Numbered from the stretch's first letter, positions 8,243 through 16,667 are shown. The stretch is DNA of 64,000 nt from an uncultured Erysipelotrichaceae bacterium (GCA_902793635.1 CADBEA010000001.1:62001-126000), one strand, 5' to 3'. Notes: a model not told the origin generated them from the sequence alone. Translations and numbers: made by a program.

Positions 8243-8318
8243 GCCTTAATAGCTCAGTCGGTAGAGCACCTGGCTGTTAACCAGGGTGTCACAGGTTCGA
8301 GTCCTGTTTAAGGCGCCA
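8243..8318 (+). tRNA. tRNA-Asn (GTT)
   Basis: This 76-base cloverleaf has acceptor arms GCCTTAA / TTAAGGC, D arm with AGCTCAGTCGGTAGAGC, and anticodon stem CCTGG / CCAGG around CTGTTAA, giving anticodon GTT at 8276-8278. The T loop is GGTTCGAGTCC, the discriminator is G, and CCA is encoded. It reads asparagine codons AAC and AAT. Confidence 0.97.
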
Positions 8319-8350
8319 TATATGTGAAAAGACAACTTTAGATGTCGTAT

Positions 8351-8385
8351 GACAACTTTGTTGTCTTTTTCTTTTGTTTTTTTTT
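8351..8385 (+). terminator. Terminator after tRNA-Asn
   Basis: GACAAC-TTT-GTTGTC is followed by a long T-rich tract. A nearly identical GACAAC half-site 20 bases upstream (8332-8337) offers an alternative pairing. Confidence 0.82.
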
Positions 8386-8404
8386 GCCAGGCAAGCGGAA
8401 GCTA

Positions 8405-8533
8405 ATGAATGTTTATATGTGTAGTTACTTTATGAAATCTTCAAAGCCCAAACAGCAGCGGGAGATGATGCAGTGCTTCAATGCAATCATCAATGCGATT
8501 GATGAAATAACTGATCCTGTTGCAATTGCATAA
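8405..8533 (+). CDS. Possible 42-residue peptide
   Basis: This is a short frame with Lys/Gln-rich and amphipathic composition (KPKQQREMMQ, then FNAIINAIDEI). The ribosome binding site is weak (GCGGAAGCTA). Its main support is the well-formed plus-strand terminator 18 bases after its stop, which implies that something here is transcribed. I recognise no family, and it may be non-coding. Confidence 0.2.
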   Translation: MNVYMCSYFMKSSKPKQQREMMQCFNAIINAIDEITDPVAIA

Positions 8534-8550
8534 TGATAAACACTAGGGAA

Positions 8551-8582
8551 AAGAGGATCGGCAAAATGTCGGTCTTCTTTTT
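8551..8582 (+). terminator. Plus-strand terminator
   Basis: A 12-pair stem including G-U pairs, AAGAGGATCGGC / GTCGGTCTTCTT, has loop AAAAT and is followed by a T tract. It has no annotated long gene upstream, only the small frame at 8405 and the tRNA. Confidence 0.65.
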
Positions 8583-8630
8583 GATATCCGCGAACGGAAT
8601 AAACGCCGGTATGCTTTCTGTATTTTCCAA

Positions 8631-8660
8631 AACAAAAGGATTCCGGTTTTTCCGGAATCC
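8631..8660 (-). terminator. Terminator of hsp20
   Basis: The minus-strand stem GGATTCCGG / CCGGAATCC is followed by TTTTGTTTT. Confidence 0.85.
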
Positions 8661-8672
8661 CTGTCTGCTGAA

Positions 8673-9125
8673 TCAGCCTTCAATCATGATCGTATGTTTT
8701 TCGGGGATTTCATTCATCGGTTCCTTTTTCGGAACATTCAGTTTCAGTACACCATCCTCAAACTTCGCAGTGATGTCTGCTTCGGTGATATCCTCGCCGA
8801 CATAGAAACTTCTTTGCATCATTCCTGAATAACGCTCCTGCCGCATGTATCTGCCTTCCTTGTCATTGCCATTCTTTTCCAGGCCTTTGGCAGCGGTAAT
8901 ACTCAGATAGCCGTTGTTCAGCTCAACATGGATCTGATCCTTTTTAAACCCGGGCAGATCAATCTCCACTTCATAGTGATCTTCATGATCTCTGACATCG
9001 GTCAGCATTTCCCGATTGGCATGTCTGCCATAGAGCTTCCTGTCAATGTCATGAAACCTCGCAGGGAAAAAATCATCCATCCAGTCATCAAACAGATTGT
9101 CATTGAAAATTTCCGGTAACAACAT
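8673..9125 (-). CDS. Hsp20 / alpha-crystallin small heat-shock protein
   Basis: The protein has 150 residues. After an N-terminal arm (IFNDNLFDDWMDDFF) comes the alpha-crystallin domain at about 40-135, with VEIDLPGFKKDQI, the GYLSITAAKG strand, RSFYVGEDI and the signature FEDGVLKLNVPKKE. Small heat-shock proteins are ATP-independent holdases in the cytoplasm. I chose Met 9125 because GGAGGTGA is 5 bases from it; the Met at 9131 overlaps that site too closely. The promoter overlaps a CIRCE element, so HrcA repression and heat induction are expected. It is a single gene, with no groES or dnaK nearby. Confidence 0.92.
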   Translation of the reverse strand: MLLPEIFNDNLFDDWMDDFFPARFHDIDRKLYGRHANREMLTDVRDHEDHYEVEIDLPGFKKDQIHVELNNGYLSITAAKGLEKNGNDKEGRYMRQERYSGMMQRSFYVGEDITEADITAKFEDGVLKLNVPKKEPMNEIPEKHTIMIEG

Positions 9126-9237
9126 AGTCATTCACCTCCTGTTCATTCATCATGTTTATCGAAATAAACTATGTGCCGAACAAGGGAAGGAGGGTTTGGA
9201 TTCTTTTCGGGGATCTTCTCTTTTCCTTTGCAATTAT

Positions 9238-9266
9238 GTTCTAACTCACTTTTTTAGCACTGTCAA
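9238..9266 (-). promoter_or_regulatory. Sigma-A promoter of hsp20
   Basis: On the minus strand TTGACA (9266-9261), 17 bases and TAGAAC (9243-9238). The -35 box lies inside the CIRCE element. Confidence 0.8.
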
Positions 9267-9280
9267 TAGGAGAGTGCTAA
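9254..9280. promoter_or_regulatory. CIRCE element (HrcA operator)
   Basis: The sequence is TTAGCACTG, nine bases, GAGTGCTAA. It matches the CIRCE consensus TTAGCACTC-N9-GAGTGCTAA with one mismatch and overlaps the -35 box of hsp20. Confidence 0.93.
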
Positions 9281-9347
9281 ATTTTTTGCTTAAGGTTGCA
9301 GAGGATTATGAATAAGACCGGCTGCAAACGGAAGACCGGAAGGAGAG

Positions 9348-9905
9348 ATGCCCGGCGGATCTGAAAGACCCGGAATGCCGGAAGCTGAAGGCATGACGAT
9401 GCATGTGACAGAATACGCTGACGGTGAAGAAATGTATTCCTATGATTACGCGATGCTGGGGCAGAAGTACTGTATCGACCGGATCGGCGGGATTCATAAT
9501 GATCATTACGATTATGATATCTGCCGGATCGTATTCAATCCGGATCTGTATGAACTGCCGGTACTGTGGTACGGCGCTCCCGTAAGCGACGGCTTCATTG
9601 AAACTACCGAACAGTATCGGAATACCGCCTTCCTGTGGGATTCTGATTATCTCTCGCAAACGAGAGACATGGAATTTGAAGGTGAAACGTATCACTTCGA
9701 GGAACTCTGCGGCACCGCACTGAAGCGTATTCTCTTCAAAGACGGCGATCCTGTCATGGTTATTTATACGGATGATGATGGAAACCCCGCCGCTTCCGCC
9801 AACGGACATGTGTATGTTTACAGAATCACCGGTATCGATGACAGAGCGGATGAATCGCTGTTTGAGGTTGAACCGGGACTGGAAATGATAACTTACGGCC
9901 ATTAA
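9348..9905 (+). CDS. Hypothetical acidic protein
   Basis: This 185-residue, acidic, Tyr-rich protein has no signal peptide or membrane helix. The first 16 residues are Gly/Pro/Glu-rich, and the rest looks globular with alternating beta strands (VMVIYTDDDGNP, HVYVYRITGIDD). AGGAG lies very close to the ATG at 9348, so an internal Met at 9375 or 9393 could be the real start. A terminator follows. The frame is closed by a stop at 9309, so no extended N terminus exists unless a frameshift has occurred. I do not recognise the family. The CIRCE element upstream faces hsp20 but also lies about 70 bases from this gene. Confidence 0.6.
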   Translation: MPGGSERPGMPEAEGMTMHVTEYADGEEMYSYDYAMLGQKYCIDRIGGIHNDHYDYDICRIVFNPDLYELPVLWYGAPVSDGFIETTEQYRNTAFLWDSDYLSQTRDMEFEGETYHFEELCGTALKRILFKDGDPVMVIYTDDDGNPAASANGHVYVYRITGIDDRADESLFEVEPGLEMITYGH

Positions 9906-9944
9906 TTCCATGAATGTCATCTTCGGATGGCTTTTTCTTTATTT

Positions 9945-9970
9945 GAGCGTGGCGATCCGCCACGCTTTTT
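9945..9970 (+). terminator. Terminator after the hypothetical gene
   Basis: AGCGTGGCG-ATC-CGCCACGCT is followed by T5. Confidence 0.88.
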
Positions 9971-10060
9971 GATCGGGTGCTTTCTATATTGTTATTATTC
10001 AATAATTTGATACCATTCTAATGATTTGGATAGAACATTTTGAAGTGAATTTCGGATATT

Positions 10061-10423
10061 TTGAGGAAATGTAACAAAAGCAGCATCAATATATTTTTGA
10101 GCAATGTCCGCTATAAATACCTATACAAAGGTCTTGTGATTTGCAAAAAGTGTGGTCGGAAGATGACTTGTTATGTCGGAAAGGGAATGGGTGGTACAAA
10201 GTATTTGTACTATCGATGTGAGCACTGTAAGATCCTATTGCCTGAGAAGCGAATCACAGATGAATATCTATCTGATTTAAACATGTTGTTACAGGAAGAT
10301 GAGATGGCAGAAGTTTCATTTACAGAAATGGAGTTTTCTGAGAAGCGTACCACAAACTCAATTTCGAAAAAGTTTTTGTATAAAATTTTTAACACAAAAA
10401 TATTGTGCTCAAACAGCACATAA
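10061..10423 (+). pseudogene. Fragment of a serine recombinase (zinc beta-ribbon region)
   Basis: Residues about 17-65 show the recombinase zinc beta-ribbon: YLYKGLVICKKCGRKM, then YYRCEHCK and KRITDEYL. The catalytic resolvase domain and the recombinase domain are absent, and no partner frame is seen upstream. The stretch 9.98-10.42 kb is AT-rich compared with its surroundings. I read it as the decayed C-terminal part of a large serine integrase, a scar of a lost phage or transposon. The same frame reopens after the stop (10424-10558) and encodes 44 residues of unknown nature ending in AQREYPV. Confidence 0.65.
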
Positions 10424-10445
10424 GGTGAGCGTATTTTTCACCTTA
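10422..10445. repeat. Inverted repeat in the AT-rich scar
   Basis: TAAGGTGA and TCACCTTA are separated by 8 bases. They lie at the stop codon of the recombinase fragment. The function is unclear; it could be a weak terminator or a relic of an element end. Confidence 0.35.
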
Positions 10446-10606
10446 AGGCATTTTGTTCTGCGATCAGTGCGCTGGACCATGTTGAACTGATTTTAAAATG
10501 GATACAATCTCTGAAAAAGAAAAGCCATGCCGAAGCACAGCGGGAATATCCTGTCTGACAACCGGACCAAACGGTTTTCATTGCCGCTTACATCTGTATG
10601 TGGCTT

Positions 10607-11221
10607 TTAGTTTTCGGGCACGGTGTTATGCACTGCGGGATCTTCAAATGCTTTCATCACCGCGCGTACGGAGTCAAAGAGTTTCGGCTTCAGCTGCTTA
10701 ATCGGTTCAGGGGAGTCATAGATGATTGCCGAATAACAGGCTCCGTTGATCAGTTCAATGATCAGATACATCATGGTATGAACATCACGATAGGAGGCTG
10801 TCTGCTGCGCCTGCTTCAGAATATTATTGAATGTTTCCGACATCTCCGCACTGTTTTCAAGAATCGCCCAGCTCAGGTTTTTATGGATGAAGCGCAGAAG
10901 AATCCTGTCCGCCGCAAGTTTTTCAATGATTCTGTCTGCCACATAGATCACTTTGTTTTCAAAAGTGTCATTCTGATCCGGTAGACTGTTCAGAGCTTCG
11001 TGGAGGATTTCATATGATTTGGTGATGATGATGCGGTTGCGGATATCGTACTTGTCTTCAAAGTAAAAATAGAATGTGCCTTTTCCGATCCCGGCTCTTT
11101 TTGCGATATCGGCGATCGTTGTATTCTGAAAACCTTCCTCGGTAAACAGCGCAAAAGCCGCTTCCATCAGGGAGGTTCTTTTTCTCAGTTTGTTCAGAGC
11201 TGCCTTGCCGTCCGTTTTCAT
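10607..11221 (-). CDS. TetR/AcrR-family regulator of the MMPL operon
   Basis: The protein has 204 residues. The N-terminal HTH (about 15-60) has the classic TetR pattern: LMEAAFALFTEEGFQNTTI, then IAKRAGIGKGTFYFYFEDKYDI. The C-terminal ligand/dimer domain is helical (FENKVIYVADRIIEKLAA). I chose Met 11221, with GAGGACTT just upstream, over an upstream Met at 11269. It is divergent from the MMPL/heptad-repeat operon, and two related 13-bp palindromes lie in the shared region, so I infer it represses that operon and perhaps itself. TetR repressors next to MMPL or RND exporters usually respond to an exported or toxic compound. Confidence 0.88.
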   Translation of the reverse strand: MKTDGKAALNKLRKRTSLMEAAFALFTEEGFQNTTIADIAKRAGIGKGTFYFYFEDKYDIRNRIIITKSYEILHEALNSLPDQNDTFENKVIYVADRIIEKLAADRILLRFIHKNLSWAILENSAEMSETFNNILKQAQQTASYRDVHTMMYLIIELINGACYSAIIYDSPEPIKQLKPKLFDSVRAVMKAFEDPAVHNTVPEN

Positions 11222-11261
11222 AAGTCCTCTTTTTTTCTGTACAAATAATATCACAAAAAAC

Positions 11262-11289
11262 TTGACCAATAGTCGAAAAAGATTAGAAT
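11262..11289 (+). promoter_or_regulatory. Promoter of the MMPL operon
   Basis: TTGACC (11262-11267), a 16-base spacer and TAGAAT (11284-11289). The -35 box lies inside the first TetR-type operator. Confidence 0.75.
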
Positions 11290-11308
11290 AAAAGTCGACC
11301 GATGGTCG
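11263..11308. promoter_or_regulatory. Two TetR-type operators
   Basis: Operator 2 (11296-11308) is the perfect palindrome CGACC-GAT-GGTCG. Operator 1 (11263-11275), TGACC-AAT-AGTCG, is a degenerate copy. Their centres are 33 bases apart, about three helical turns. One covers the -35 box and the other lies just after the -10 box of the MMPL promoter. Confidence 0.72.
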
Positions 11309-11325
11309 AAAAAAGGAAGTGCAAT

Positions 11326-13383
11326 ATGAAAAAGATCAGTTCATTGATTGTAAAAAAGAGAATGATGATCCTGATCATCTCTCTGGTATTGCTGATTCCT
11401 TCCGTGTTTGGCTATATCAGTACAAAGATTAATTACGATCTTCTGACATACCTTCCGAAAGAGATCGACACAATGAAAGGGCAGGATATCCTCAAGGAGG
11501 ATTTCGGCACCGGCGCATTCTCGATGCTTGTCAGCGAGAATATGGAGCCGAAAGAGGTAAGTGCCCTGAAGGAAAAAATACAGGATGTTCCTCATGTCAA
11601 GGATGTCATCTGGTATGACAGTCTGCTTGACACGTCCGTTCCGATGGAGATGCTGCCGAAGGATTTATACGAGGCATTCAATCACGGGGATGCGACGCTG
11701 CTGATGATTCTGTACGATGACACATCCTCCGCCGAAGGCACCATGGATGCGGTGCGCGAAATCCGTAAGATCGCGGATGAAAGAGTGTTCCTGAGCGGTA
11801 TGACGGCAGTGCTTGTCGATACCCAGGCGCTTTCCGAAGCGGAGGCGCCGCTGTATGTATTGCTGGCGGTTGTGCTATGCGCAATCACCCTGATGCTTGC
11901 CATGGACAGCTGGTTGGTTCCGTTTGTCTTTCTGGCAAGTATCGGAATCGCGATTGTCTACAACCTCGGCTCCAATCTGTTCCTGGGCCAGATCTCCTAT
12001 GTCACAAAGGCACTGGCTGCGGTATTGCAGCTGGGCGTGACGATGGATTATTCAATCTTCTTATGGCACAGCTATGAAAAATATGCGGAAACCGAAGATA
12101 AGGAAAAAGCGATGGCGCATGCGATCGAAGACACGATGTCAAGCGTGATCGGCTCTTCCGTCACGACAATCGCAGGTTTTATCGCCTTATGCTTCATGAG
12201 CTTCACACTCGGTCTTGATCTTGGCATTGTCATGGCCAAGGGCGTACTGCTCGGTGTGGTCTGCTGTCTGACAGTCCTGCCGGCAATGATCCTTGTGTTT
12301 GACAAACCTTTGAGAAAAACAAAACACAAAGCCTTATTGCCTGACCTCAAAGGCATCGCAACATTCAGTATCGGTCATGAAAAGATTGTATTGATACTCT
12401 GCGCATTGTTATTGATCCCGGTTGTCCACGGATACCGCAACACACCGGTTTATTACAACCTGGACAGTTCACTTCCAAGAGACCTTGCTTCCATTCAGGC
12501 AAATGAAAAGCTGAAGGAAGAATTCAACATGAACTCCACGCATATGCTTCTGATGGATGCAGGTGTTGAAGAAAAGAAGGTCATGGAAATGGCGGATGAA
12601 ATGAAAAAGGAAGACGGTGTGAAATTCGTGCTCGGACTCAACACGGTCAAAGGACCGCTGATTCCCGAAGAATTCGTACCGGAAAAACTGAAAGACGCAC
12701 TGATCAGTGACAATTATCAGCTGCTGCTGATCGGATCGGAATATGAGGTGGCTTCCGAAGCGGTGAACAATCAGGTCGCAAAGCTGACTGAAATCGCCAA
12801 AGCCTATGATTCGGAATCGATGCTGATTGGGGAAGCTCCATGCACAAAAGATCTGATTGAAATCACCGATTATGACTTCAACACCGTCAGTACCGTATCC
12901 ATCGGCGTGATCTTCCTGATCATCGCGATTGTGTTCCGCTCGGTTTCCCTGCCGGCACTGCTTGTGGCAGTCATTGAGTTCGGGATCATGATCAATATGG
13001 GAATTCCCGCATATACGGGATCGAAGATTCCGTTTATCGCTTCCATTGTCATCGGCACCATCCAGCTTGGTTCAACCGTCGACTATGCGATTCTGATCAC
13101 AACAAAATACAGACGCAGCCGCACAGCCGGTGTTCCGGTGAGGAAAGCTGTCACGGATGCGGTCAATGAAAGCGCGAAATCCGTCATGGTCAGCGCACTG
13201 GCATTCTTCGCTTCGACATTCGGTGTCGGCATGTACTCCAACATCGATATGATCAGCTCACTATGCACACTGATGTCCAGAGGCGCTTTGATCTCAATGC
13301 TGTGCGTACTGCTGGTGCTGCCGGCAGTGCTGGTGGCATTTGACGGAATCATTACAAAAACAACGCTTGCGCAAAAGGTTTAA
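11326..13383 (+). CDS. MMPL/RND-superfamily transporter
   Basis: The 685-residue protein has two halves, each with one membrane helix, a large extracytoplasmic loop and five more helices. The first helix is MMILIISLVLLIPSVFGY; a block of helices runs at about 180-325, a second leading helix lies near 357-375, and a second block at about 525-670. Typical MMPL segments are LGVTMDYSIFL and LGSTVDYAIL, which carry the proton-relay Asp. The start at 11326 has AAAGGAAG upstream; an in-frame Met at 11302 lies inside an operator and is rejected. The gene is followed 15 bases later by the LxxG-repeat gene, a common pairing. The likely role is proton-driven export of lipid or another hydrophobic substrate. 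Confidence 0.92.
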   Translation: MKKISSLIVKKRMMILIISLVLLIPSVFGYISTKINYDLLTYLPKEIDTMKGQDILKEDFGTGAFSMLVSENMEPKEVSALKEKIQDVPHVKDVIWYDSLLDTSVPMEMLPKDLYEAFNHGDATLLMILYDDTSSAEGTMDAVREIRKIADERVFLSGMTAVLVDTQALSEAEAPLYVLLAVVLCAITLMLAMDSWLVPFVFLASIGIAIVYNLGSNLFLGQISYVTKALAAVLQLGVTMDYSIFLWHSYEKYAETEDKEKAMAHAIEDTMSSVIGSSVTTIAGFIALCFMSFTLGLDLGIVMAKGVLLGVVCCLTVLPAMILVFDKPLRKTKHKALLPDLKGIATFSIGHEKIVLILCALLLIPVVHGYRNTPVYYNLDSSLPRDLASIQANEKLKEEFNMNSTHMLLMDAGVEEKKVMEMADEMKKEDGVKFVLGLNTVKGPLIPEEFVPEKLKDALISDNYQLLLIGSEYEVASEAVNNQVAKLTEIAKAYDSESMLIGEAPCTKDLIEITDYDFNTVSTVSIGVIFLIIAIVFRSVSLPALLVAVIEFGIMINMGIPAYTGSKIPFIASIVIGTIQLGSTVDYAILITTKYRRSRTAGVPVRKAVTDAVNESAKSVMVSALAFFASTFGVGMYSNIDMISSLCTLMSRGALISMLCVLLVLPAVLVAFDGIITKTTLAQKV

Positions 13384-13398
13384 GGGAGGAAACAGATT

Positions 13399-16062
13399 AT
13401 GAAAAAGTATATCGGATGTCTGCTTGCATGCTGTATGATCGCTGCAGTCCCTGACGTGACAGCGGTACATGCGGAAGACGAAACAGACGAAACAGGCGAA
13501 ACAGAAAAGAATGAAACAGTTTATATCATCACCGACGGATCCGGAAAACCGGATGATGTGGTGGTCAGCGAATGGCTGAAAAACGTGAAGAAAGCGGATG
13601 TGCTCAAAGATGTCACATCGCTTGAGAATATTGAAAATGTGAGCGGTGAGGAAACCTTCACCCAGAACGGAGATGAGCTGACATGGCAGAGCGGCGGCAA
13701 TGATATTTATTATCAGGGCACAACCGATGAAGAACTACCGGTTGCTGTCAATGTCACCTATGAACTGGACGGAAAGACAGTCACCCCCGAAGAAATCAAA
13801 GGACAGAGCGGTCATGTGAAAATCCGCTTTGATTATGAAAACAGAACTGAGACAACAGTCAGTCTGAACGGAAAACAGATTCAGACAAAGATGCCCTTCG
13901 CAGTCATCAGCGGCATGCAGCTGCCGGCGGAACATTTCTCTGAGATCACTGTTACAAACGGCAAAGTGGTCAATGACGGAAAGAATTCATATGTCATCGG
14001 CATGGCATTCCCCGGTCTGATTGACGCACTGGCGCTTTCTGAAAATGATGAGCTTTATAAAAAGCTCGAAGACATCGATATCCCCGAATCCATTGAAGTG
14101 GAGGCGGACGCAAAGGACTTTGATCTCTCACTGATCATGAGCCTGGCCACCAGCGATATCAGTTCCCTTTATGAAGGAAATCAGCTGGATACATCCTTTA
14201 CACAGGATATCAGAAAGCTTTCCGAAGCCACTGATCAGCTTGTCAGCGGCACAAAGCAGCTCAAGGATGGCAGCACAGCCCTCAAAGACGGTTCCGGCGC
14301 GCTTCTCGAAGGCACCGGCACACTGAAAGCGGGAACACTTTCACTCAAAGACGGTCTGTTTACCATCAATAACGGTTCTCTGACTCTCAAAGACGGCACT
14401 GCTTCTCTTTCCGCCGGCGCAGGCACACTGAAAGATGGCACGGCACAGTTTGAAACAGGTATCAACGGTGCGGTTGACGGAATTGCCCGTCTGAAGACAG
14501 GCAGTGATTCTCTGAAAGACGGAACCGCCTCCCTCAAGGCAGGCGCCGAAGAACTGTCCGCAGGTTCAGAGTCCGTTAATACCGGAGCGAAACAGCTTTC
14601 CGAAGGAACCGGCGCACTCAGCGAAAACAGCGCAAAACTGCATGAGGGTGCTGAAAGCCTTTCCGCCGGTGCGGATTCCATGGCGGCGGGAATCGAAAAG
14701 CTTTCCGGCGGTATTTCCCAGGTTGATAACGGCCTTGCCCAGGTGCAGAACGGTGCCGGTGAATTCAGTGAAAAACTGAGCGGCGGCATTGATCAGCTGA
14801 GTGCAGGCATCTCTGATGCGGGCACCGGCGCTTCACAGATCAAGGCAGGTCTTGAGAATGCATATACAGGCGCGGAAAGTCTTGAAACAAATCTCACGGA
14901 ACTTTCTGCCGGAGCTCAGGCTTTGAGTCAGTCAATGAGTGACAATTCAGCTGCGCTCAGCGGTGCGGCTATGGCAGATACAGCAGATCTGGGTGATGCG
15001 AAAACACAGATCGCGGCTGCCAGAGAAAGCATTGAGGCGCTTGTCGCAGCAGGCACACTGACACAGGAACAGGCTGACCCAATCCTGGCATCACTCAATA
15101 GTGCAAACGGCAGTCTGGATCACGCATCAGCAGTGAATTCCGCATCCTCCCAGAGTATCGCCGACGCGATGAGCGGCTTTGTTACCGCGGCATCTACAAT
15201 CAACAGCGGTGCTTCACAGCTGAGCACCGGTGCCGGTGATCTCAAGGACGGTATATCAACGCTGAGCACAGGCATGGATTCACTGAGCGCAGGCATTGAT
15301 GCGCTGTCAAAAGGCGCTGAGTCAATGAAGACTTCCGCCGGTGAAGGCCTTACACAGCTGACAAGCGGTCTTGATCAGCTGAAGCAGGGAACCGCCTCAC
15401 TCAATGATGAGGAAAGCGGAGTCGGCTTATTAAAGAGCGGCGCGTCACAGCTGCAGGCCGGTACAAAAGAGATGGCGGCCGGAACGGAACAGCTTTCCGC
15501 AGGTGCAGGAACACTGGATGCAGGTGCGAAACAGCTGGCAGCCGGTACCGGTACATTGAATGAAGGCGCAAAGAGTCTTTCCGAAGGTGCGAAGGCGCTG
15601 GATGATGGTGCCGGTGCGCTGAACAGCGGCATCGGTGAACTCGATGCCAACACAGACAAACTGAAAACCGGTGCGCAATCCCTTTCTGCCGGAGCTGTAC
15701 AGCTTGCGGATGGCGCGGATGCAGTGGCTGCAGGCGCAAAGAGCCTTTCCGATGGAATCACTCAGGCTTATAACGGCGCGGACGCACTGAACACAGGCGC
15801 TGAAACACTCTATGACGGAGCGGACAGACTGGATCAGGGCATCGGCACACTCGATGAAGGTGTGAGCACGTTATTGAGCGGTATGGATCAGTTCAAGGCG
15901 GAAGGAATCGACAGACTCACTGAAATATTCGGTGACGAAATGGATGATGTGATTGAAAGACTGCGTCTGATCGCAGACGGTGAAAACACTTATACAAACT
16001 TCGCCGGTGCGGATGATGACGCAAAGACATCCACAAAATTCATCTTCAAGATGGAATTCTGA
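13399..16062 (+). CDS. Secreted LxxG heptad-repeat protein (YhgE/Pip-associated type)
   Basis: The 887-residue protein has a signal peptide (cleavage near VTAVHAED), a globular N-terminal domain (about 30-270), and a very long run of xxxLxxG heptads (about 275-840; units such as LKDGTAS and LSAGAGT). The ending STKFIFKMEF is typical of proteins encoded beside MMPL transporters. The repeats predict a long coiled or beta-helical rod. There is no C-terminal membrane block, unlike YhgE/Pip itself, so it probably works outside the membrane with the transporter just upstream. GGGAGG precedes the ATG. It shares the TetR-controlled promoter. The DNA of this gene is internally repetitive, but the frame is intact. 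Confidence 0.88.
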   Translation: MKKYIGCLLACCMIAAVPDVTAVHAEDETDETGETEKNETVYIITDGSGKPDDVVVSEWLKNVKKADVLKDVTSLENIENVSGEETFTQNGDELTWQSGGNDIYYQGTTDEELPVAVNVTYELDGKTVTPEEIKGQSGHVKIRFDYENRTETTVSLNGKQIQTKMPFAVISGMQLPAEHFSEITVTNGKVVNDGKNSYVIGMAFPGLIDALALSENDELYKKLEDIDIPESIEVEADAKDFDLSLIMSLATSDISSLYEGNQLDTSFTQDIRKLSEATDQLVSGTKQLKDGSTALKDGSGALLEGTGTLKAGTLSLKDGLFTINNGSLTLKDGTASLSAGAGTLKDGTAQFETGINGAVDGIARLKTGSDSLKDGTASLKAGAEELSAGSESVNTGAKQLSEGTGALSENSAKLHEGAESLSAGADSMAAGIEKLSGGISQVDNGLAQVQNGAGEFSEKLSGGIDQLSAGISDAGTGASQIKAGLENAYTGAESLETNLTELSAGAQALSQSMSDNSAALSGAAMADTADLGDAKTQIAAARESIEALVAAGTLTQEQADPILASLNSANGSLDHASAVNSASSQSIADAMSGFVTAASTINSGASQLSTGAGDLKDGISTLSTGMDSLSAGIDALSKGAESMKTSAGEGLTQLTSGLDQLKQGTASLNDEESGVGLLKSGASQLQAGTKEMAAGTEQLSAGAGTLDAGAKQLAAGTGTLNEGAKSLSEGAKALDDGAGALNSGIGELDANTDKLKTGAQSLSAGAVQLADGADAVAAGAKSLSDGITQAYNGADALNTGAETLYDGADRLDQGIGTLDEGVSTLLSGMDQFKAEGIDRLTEIFGDEMDDVIERLRLIADGENTYTNFAGADDDAKTSTKFIFKMEF

Positions 16063-16137
16063 AAAAAGGAATCTTAAGCATCTTTGAAACAGATCTGTAC
16101 GCATGTACGGATGCTGATATGAAAGATGTGAATGAAA

Positions 16138-16185
16138 GTACGGTTTAATTAATCTTCCCGTCAGGGTCGTATAACCGTGCTTTTT
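16138..16185 (+). terminator. Weak terminator after the MMPL operon
   Basis: GTACGGTT pairs with AACCGTGC (one G-U) around a 27-base loop and is followed by T5. It is a long-loop, lower-quality structure. Confidence 0.45.
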
Positions 16186-16223
16186 GTTATTCACAATGGA
16201 GAAGAAAACACAATGTTACCTGA

Positions 16224-16503
16224 ATGATGAAAATTCGAAAAAACATCGTTAAGCGACGAAGAAGTTGAGAGCGTCAATGGCGGCGTTATTCACCTGCATC
16301 ATGCCACCGATAAATTTGAGGTAATTGATGATGAAACCGGTGATGTCCTGGGTACGTTTGACTACGATAATCTGGAAGGCGCCCAGCAATATGCAAGGGA
16401 GATCGGCGTAGAAGACAGGCTGGTTGCTACGACATACGTATTTGAATTGCGAAGAGAATATGAAGCAAAACAAGTGCTGAAAAAGTTGTTAGGCGAGGAA
16501 TGA
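16224..16503 (+). pseudogene. Frameshifted double-glycine leader peptide gene
   Basis: From 16231 the frame encodes KFEKTSLSDEEVESVNGG, a double-glycine leader, followed by about 72 residues that include KFEVIDDETGDVLGTF and a basic C terminus. This frame has no start codon and is closed by TGA at 16228. Two tandem ATGs at 16224 and 16227 lie in a different frame and run into A4 at 16230-16233. Deleting one A there would give MMKFEKTSLSDEEV and restore an intact gene, so I infer a one-base insertion or a slippery-site control. Leaders of this kind direct small peptides to ABC peptidase exporters. An ABC-ATPase relic lies 1 kb away. The remainder of 16063-16668 holds only terminators. Confidence 0.55.
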
Positions 16504-16524
16504 TATTTCAGGCAGTAACAATTG

Positions 16525-16555
16525 GCTGAGCCAGATATGAAGGCTCAGCTTTTTT
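16525..16555 (+). terminator. Terminator after the broken peptide gene
   Basis: GCTGAGCC / GGCTCAGC with a 9-base loop is followed by T6. It lies 22 bases after the peptide stop codon, which supports that the locus was a real transcription unit. Confidence 0.88.
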
Positions 16556-16630
16556 GTCGTATTCTGTCAGGGAGATGATCCGCAGAAGAAGTGTGCGGCT
16601 GGCCCGGATACAATGCAGTTGATGATCATA

Positions 16631-16662
16631 GAAAGAAAAAGTTCACTGCTGTGAACTTTTCC
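16631..16662 (-). terminator. Terminator of the FRG-domain gene
   Basis: GTTCAC-TGCT-GTGAAC is flanked by A5 and T4. On the minus strand the stem is followed by T5. Confidence 0.82.
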
Positions 16663-16667
16663 GTTGT

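Noticed and set aside
14220-15900. Short regular DNA repeats that could be taken for a CRISPR-like array
   Set aside because: They are in-frame LxxG heptad codons without constant repeats or unique spacers.
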